Assembly: GCF_900112615.1 (NCBI RefSeq)
Contig: NZ_FOMK01000016.1
Location: forward strand, 1-64,000
Length of the DNA stretch: 64,000 nt
Direction: 5' to 3'
Origin: Chitinophaga sp. CF118
GTDB taxonomy: Bacteria; Bacteroidota; Bacteroidia; Chitinophagales; Chitinophagaceae
A program made the position numbers and the translations under genes. Of the stretch, positions 61,731 to 64,000 are shown piece by piece (position 1 is the stretch's first letter; every line of letters starts with the position of its first letter). The notes beneath the pieces are model-generated. The model had not been told where the DNA came from. It did not search any database and saw nothing but the letters and a program-made list of their open reading frames with translations.

Positions 61731-63767
61731 TCAATTCTTCTGGTTTATTATATAAGTTTTTTTGTTCATCCCCACGCCGGAAATTTTTAAAGATTTCCAA
61801 TTCCCGGGTAATGAACTCTGGATCTGAATAATTCCTTTATCCGAAATTTCCAATCCTCCGAATCCCATCAGTACGCTTTGCAGCACACCTCCGGCTCCTG
61901 TTGCAAAGTATGGATTTGTCCCTCCTTTAGTTTCTGCGATTACCCTGAATGGTGGATTTAAGTTAGGTTCATAGGCTTCCTTAAAAAATGAATAGGCTTT
62001 ATTTTGATTTCCTGTTCTGGCATAAAGAAGTGCAAAAATAGCATGAGTCATTGCAGGTGTTCCTTCTTCAGGTATTCTGGTTTCATAATAAGCCAGATCT
62101 TTTTCAATTTGTTTTTTATCCGTTATGATATTTAAAGGATAGGCAAGTAAATTAACATCTGCTTGTTTAATTCCCTCACCATTATAAGATGCATGTTCCT
62201 TTGTTACGCCATCATCAAATTTTAAAATCGGAATATTCTGTTCCACCAGTTCCCAATCTTTATTTAAAGGAATCCCTAATATTGATGCAGCTAAATTTGC
62301 ATTATGCAGGTTTAATTTTGCCGCTGCATTTGTAAAAGCATTATTATCTACATTTTCTGCCCATTCATCCGCAGCTACAACATTTTTAATATCATAATGA
62401 TTTAATCCGTTTCTTTCCACTCTACTTGCCCAAAAGTCGGCAGTTTGCGATAAAATCGGCCAACCTTTTTCTTTAAGCCAGGTTTTATCCTGCGTAACAC
62501 AATAGTAGTTCCATGCAGCTAAAGCAACATCTGCTGAGATATGATGTTCAAATGGCCCGCTCAAAGCCCACACAGGTGTTTCTTCGACCCCTGTATCTGC
62601 GCTCTCCCAAGGATACATTGCACCTTTATAACCATGCGAAAACGCATTTTTTTCCGCTTGTCCCAATCGTTCAAAACGATATTCGATTAAAGATTTTGCA
62701 ATTTCGGGATGAAGAACGAGCAATGCAGGGAACATCCAGATATCTGTATCCCAAAATACATGGCCATTGTAACCCAATCCCGATAATCCCATTGGTGAGA
62801 GTGAGTAAGAAGTACCTGATCTTGAAAATGATGTTAAATGATATAACATGCTATGTACATCTTGCTGAGCCTGCGGATCACCATCTATTGTAATATCCGA
62901 TTTCCAGAGTTCATCCCAGGCGGCATTATGAAATTTAATTAGCCTGTCTCTTCCTTCCAGCTTCGCAAAAATGGTCATTCTTTCTGCCTCATTGAGTGGG
63001 TCGGCATGCTGTGCAGAGCTGATCGTACTCCCAATAACTGAGTAGGTATAACTTTCTCCAGCCTTTAAGGTTTTATTAAATTTCATTAAATGGCTATTGT
63101 TATCCCACATTTCATGGATAATTTTAGGTTCATTTCCGTGTAACTCAGTAAAGAGAAAACTGTTTGAAGCACAGAGTTGTAGTTTGCCGGTCGGGCTTTT
63201 TGCAGTAGAAGTAAGTAAGCTCAGGGTAACATGTGGCCTGTCAATTTCATTGTAATAATTTTGAACATCACGCAAGGCTTCAGGAGTTTCCATAATACTG
63301 GCCGCCGTTATTCTTAAATCTTCTTTTGCTGTTATGGTCACATCCATTAATACTGAAAAAGGAAGATGCCTCAACGCATAATAGGTATATTTTACAGTTG
63401 CCTTTTTGCCATATAGAAGTTGTGTTGTAAATGAAGCATGATGCATATCCAGTTCCTGTTGCAATTGTTGTGTATTTCGCTCATCAAGCCGCATACCATC
63501 AATTTCAAGGTACATATTAAGCAGGTTAAAGCCATTTAAAAAATTACTTACACGGCCACGCCCGTACGTATCATAAGCACCGGCTAAAACCACGTTTTTA
63601 ACTTTAAAAGGTTGAGGTGACGATACCACACCAATAATACCATTTGCCACAGTTACCCCATAATAGTTATTGGGGTCTATTTTTTCAGCCTTAATCTTCC
63701 ATGGATCCTGGGCATTAGAACGTACCGTGAAACAGGTAATCAGTAGAAAAAATAATTTTATCTTCAT
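61731..63767 (-). CDS. GH65-family glycoside hydrolase
   Basis: This 678-aa exported enzyme has a signal peptide (MKIKLFFLLITCFTVRSNA). The N-terminal beta-sandwich (PWKIKAEKIDPNNYYGVTVA, residues 20-270) leads into an (alpha/alpha)6 barrel with GLGYNGHVFWDTDIWMFPAL, YPWESADTGVEE and the catalytic-region motif VVAADEWAENVDNNAFTNAA, whose Glu is the acid. GH65 comprises trehalose/kojibiose phosphorylases and glucosylgalactosyl-hydroxylysine glucosidases. The signal peptide points to a hydrolase in the periplasm rather than a cytoplasmic phosphorylase. It is convergent with the molybdenum hydroxylase gene, 12 bp apart. Confidence 0.9.
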   Translation of the reverse strand: MKIKLFFLLITCFTVRSNAQDPWKIKAEKIDPNNYYGVTVANGIIGVVSSPQPFKVKNVVLAGAYDTYGRGRVSNFLNGFNLLNMYLEIDGMRLDERNTQQLQQELDMHHASFTTQLLYGKKATVKYTYYALRHLPFSVLMDVTITAKEDLRITAASIMETPEALRDVQNYYNEIDRPHVTLSLLTSTAKSPTGKLQLCASNSFLFTELHGNEPKIIHEMWDNNSHLMKFNKTLKAGESYTYSVIGSTISSAQHADPLNEAERMTIFAKLEGRDRLIKFHNAAWDELWKSDITIDGDPQAQQDVHSMLYHLTSFSRSGTSYSLSPMGLSGLGYNGHVFWDTDIWMFPALLVLHPEIAKSLIEYRFERLGQAEKNAFSHGYKGAMYPWESADTGVEETPVWALSGPFEHHISADVALAAWNYYCVTQDKTWLKEKGWPILSQTADFWASRVERNGLNHYDIKNVVAADEWAENVDNNAFTNAAAKLNLHNANLAASILGIPLNKDWELVEQNIPILKFDDGVTKEHASYNGEGIKQADVNLLAYPLNIITDKKQIEKDLAYYETRIPEEGTPAMTHAIFALLYARTGNQNKAYSFFKEAYEPNLNPPFRVIAETKGGTNPYFATGAGGVLQSVLMGFGGLEISDKGIIQIQSSLPGNWKSLKISGVGMNKKTYIINQKN

Positions 63768-63953
63768 ACTAATCGTTTTTTATGATATTAAAGCAATGTA
63801 AGGCTAATTTACATCAGACTTCTCCGTAATTTTAGTAGCCAGGATCCTGAATCAGGATAAGATTGCCGGGTTGATTATCCGGGGACTTAAAAAGATGAAA
63901 ATATTTAATATATTTGTTCCTATTATTTGACCTATAATTTTAATCCCTTAATT

Positions 63954-64000
63954 ATGCAACAACAGTATGCCCCTTCGGGGACTGCAACTACCCCTCCCGC
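63954..64000 (+). CDS. Start of a gene running off the window
   Basis: An ATG at 63954 opens a frame with Gln, Thr and Pro codons (MQQQYAPSGTATTPP) up to the window end. It is too short to identify. Confidence 0.4.
   Translation, partial: MQQQYAPSGTATTPP

Overview
The window comes from a Bacteroidota chromosome, most likely a Chitinophaga-like member of the Chitinophagaceae. The evidence is two SusC/SusD pairs, an ECF sigma/FecR cascade, two LytTR two-component systems, many lipoproteins with Bacteroidota-type lipoboxes, scattered CAZymes, a DUF4157 (eCIS-type) protein, AT-rich spacers, and weak or absent Shine-Dalgarno sequences. I saw no rRNA, tRNA, CRISPR array, integrase or complete insertion sequence.

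Layout. 0.1-3 kb: a minus-strand operon with a Panacea-like (DUF4065) protein, a large C-terminally membrane-anchored protein and a small ORF, a candidate toxin-antitoxin or defence unit. 3.3-10.2 kb: a TonB-C-like lipoprotein, a SusC/SusD pair and a DUF1080-like secreted protein. 10.4-25.1 kb: a RiPP (ribosomally made, modified peptide) island on the minus strand. It holds a LytTR sensor/regulator pair, a full-length LanB-type dehydratase, a short HlyD adaptor, a C39 peptidase ABC exporter, a radical SAM/SPASM maturase, a helical partner protein, five double-glycine peptides (three paralogous), an outer-membrane TonB-type receptor, and a sixth candidate peptide of 45 aa that lies in what looks like an empty spacer. 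Direct TTCGA repeats with a 21-22 bp period precede both the first gene of the island and the 45-aa peptide gene, which suggests one regulator controls both.

25-35 kb: an accessory region with four near-identical copies of an unrecognised ~130-aa protein that has a hypervariable acidic linker and a fixed Trp-ended tail. One copy is divergent from an intact 245-aa gene, and two other copies sit beside decayed remains of the start of that gene. Also here are a DUF6169-like two-gene operon, a GH43 relic, a broken small gene, a secreted Nudix-like protein, a beta-helix lipoprotein, an alpha/beta hydrolase and a DHFR-like reductase.

35-45 kb: a GH39-like lipoprotein, an SMR transporter, and a complete RND efflux operon preceded by its own LytTR regulator and kinase. 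45.5-50 kb: a single-domain response regulator, a PAS histidine kinase and an orphan DUF4157 protein with a possible HNH-like C-terminus. 50-64 kb: a PQQ-type sugar dehydrogenase, a sigma/FecR/SusC/SusD/TlpA nutrient-uptake operon, a Tat-exported molybdenum hydroxylase large subunit, a GH65 glycosidase, and the first codons of a gene that runs off the window.

The best candidates for something undescribed are the hybrid LanB + radical SAM RiPP island with its hidden peptide and shared operator, and the multicopy 130-aa family with its divergent partner gene. Family assignments come from reading the translations by eye; no database search was run.
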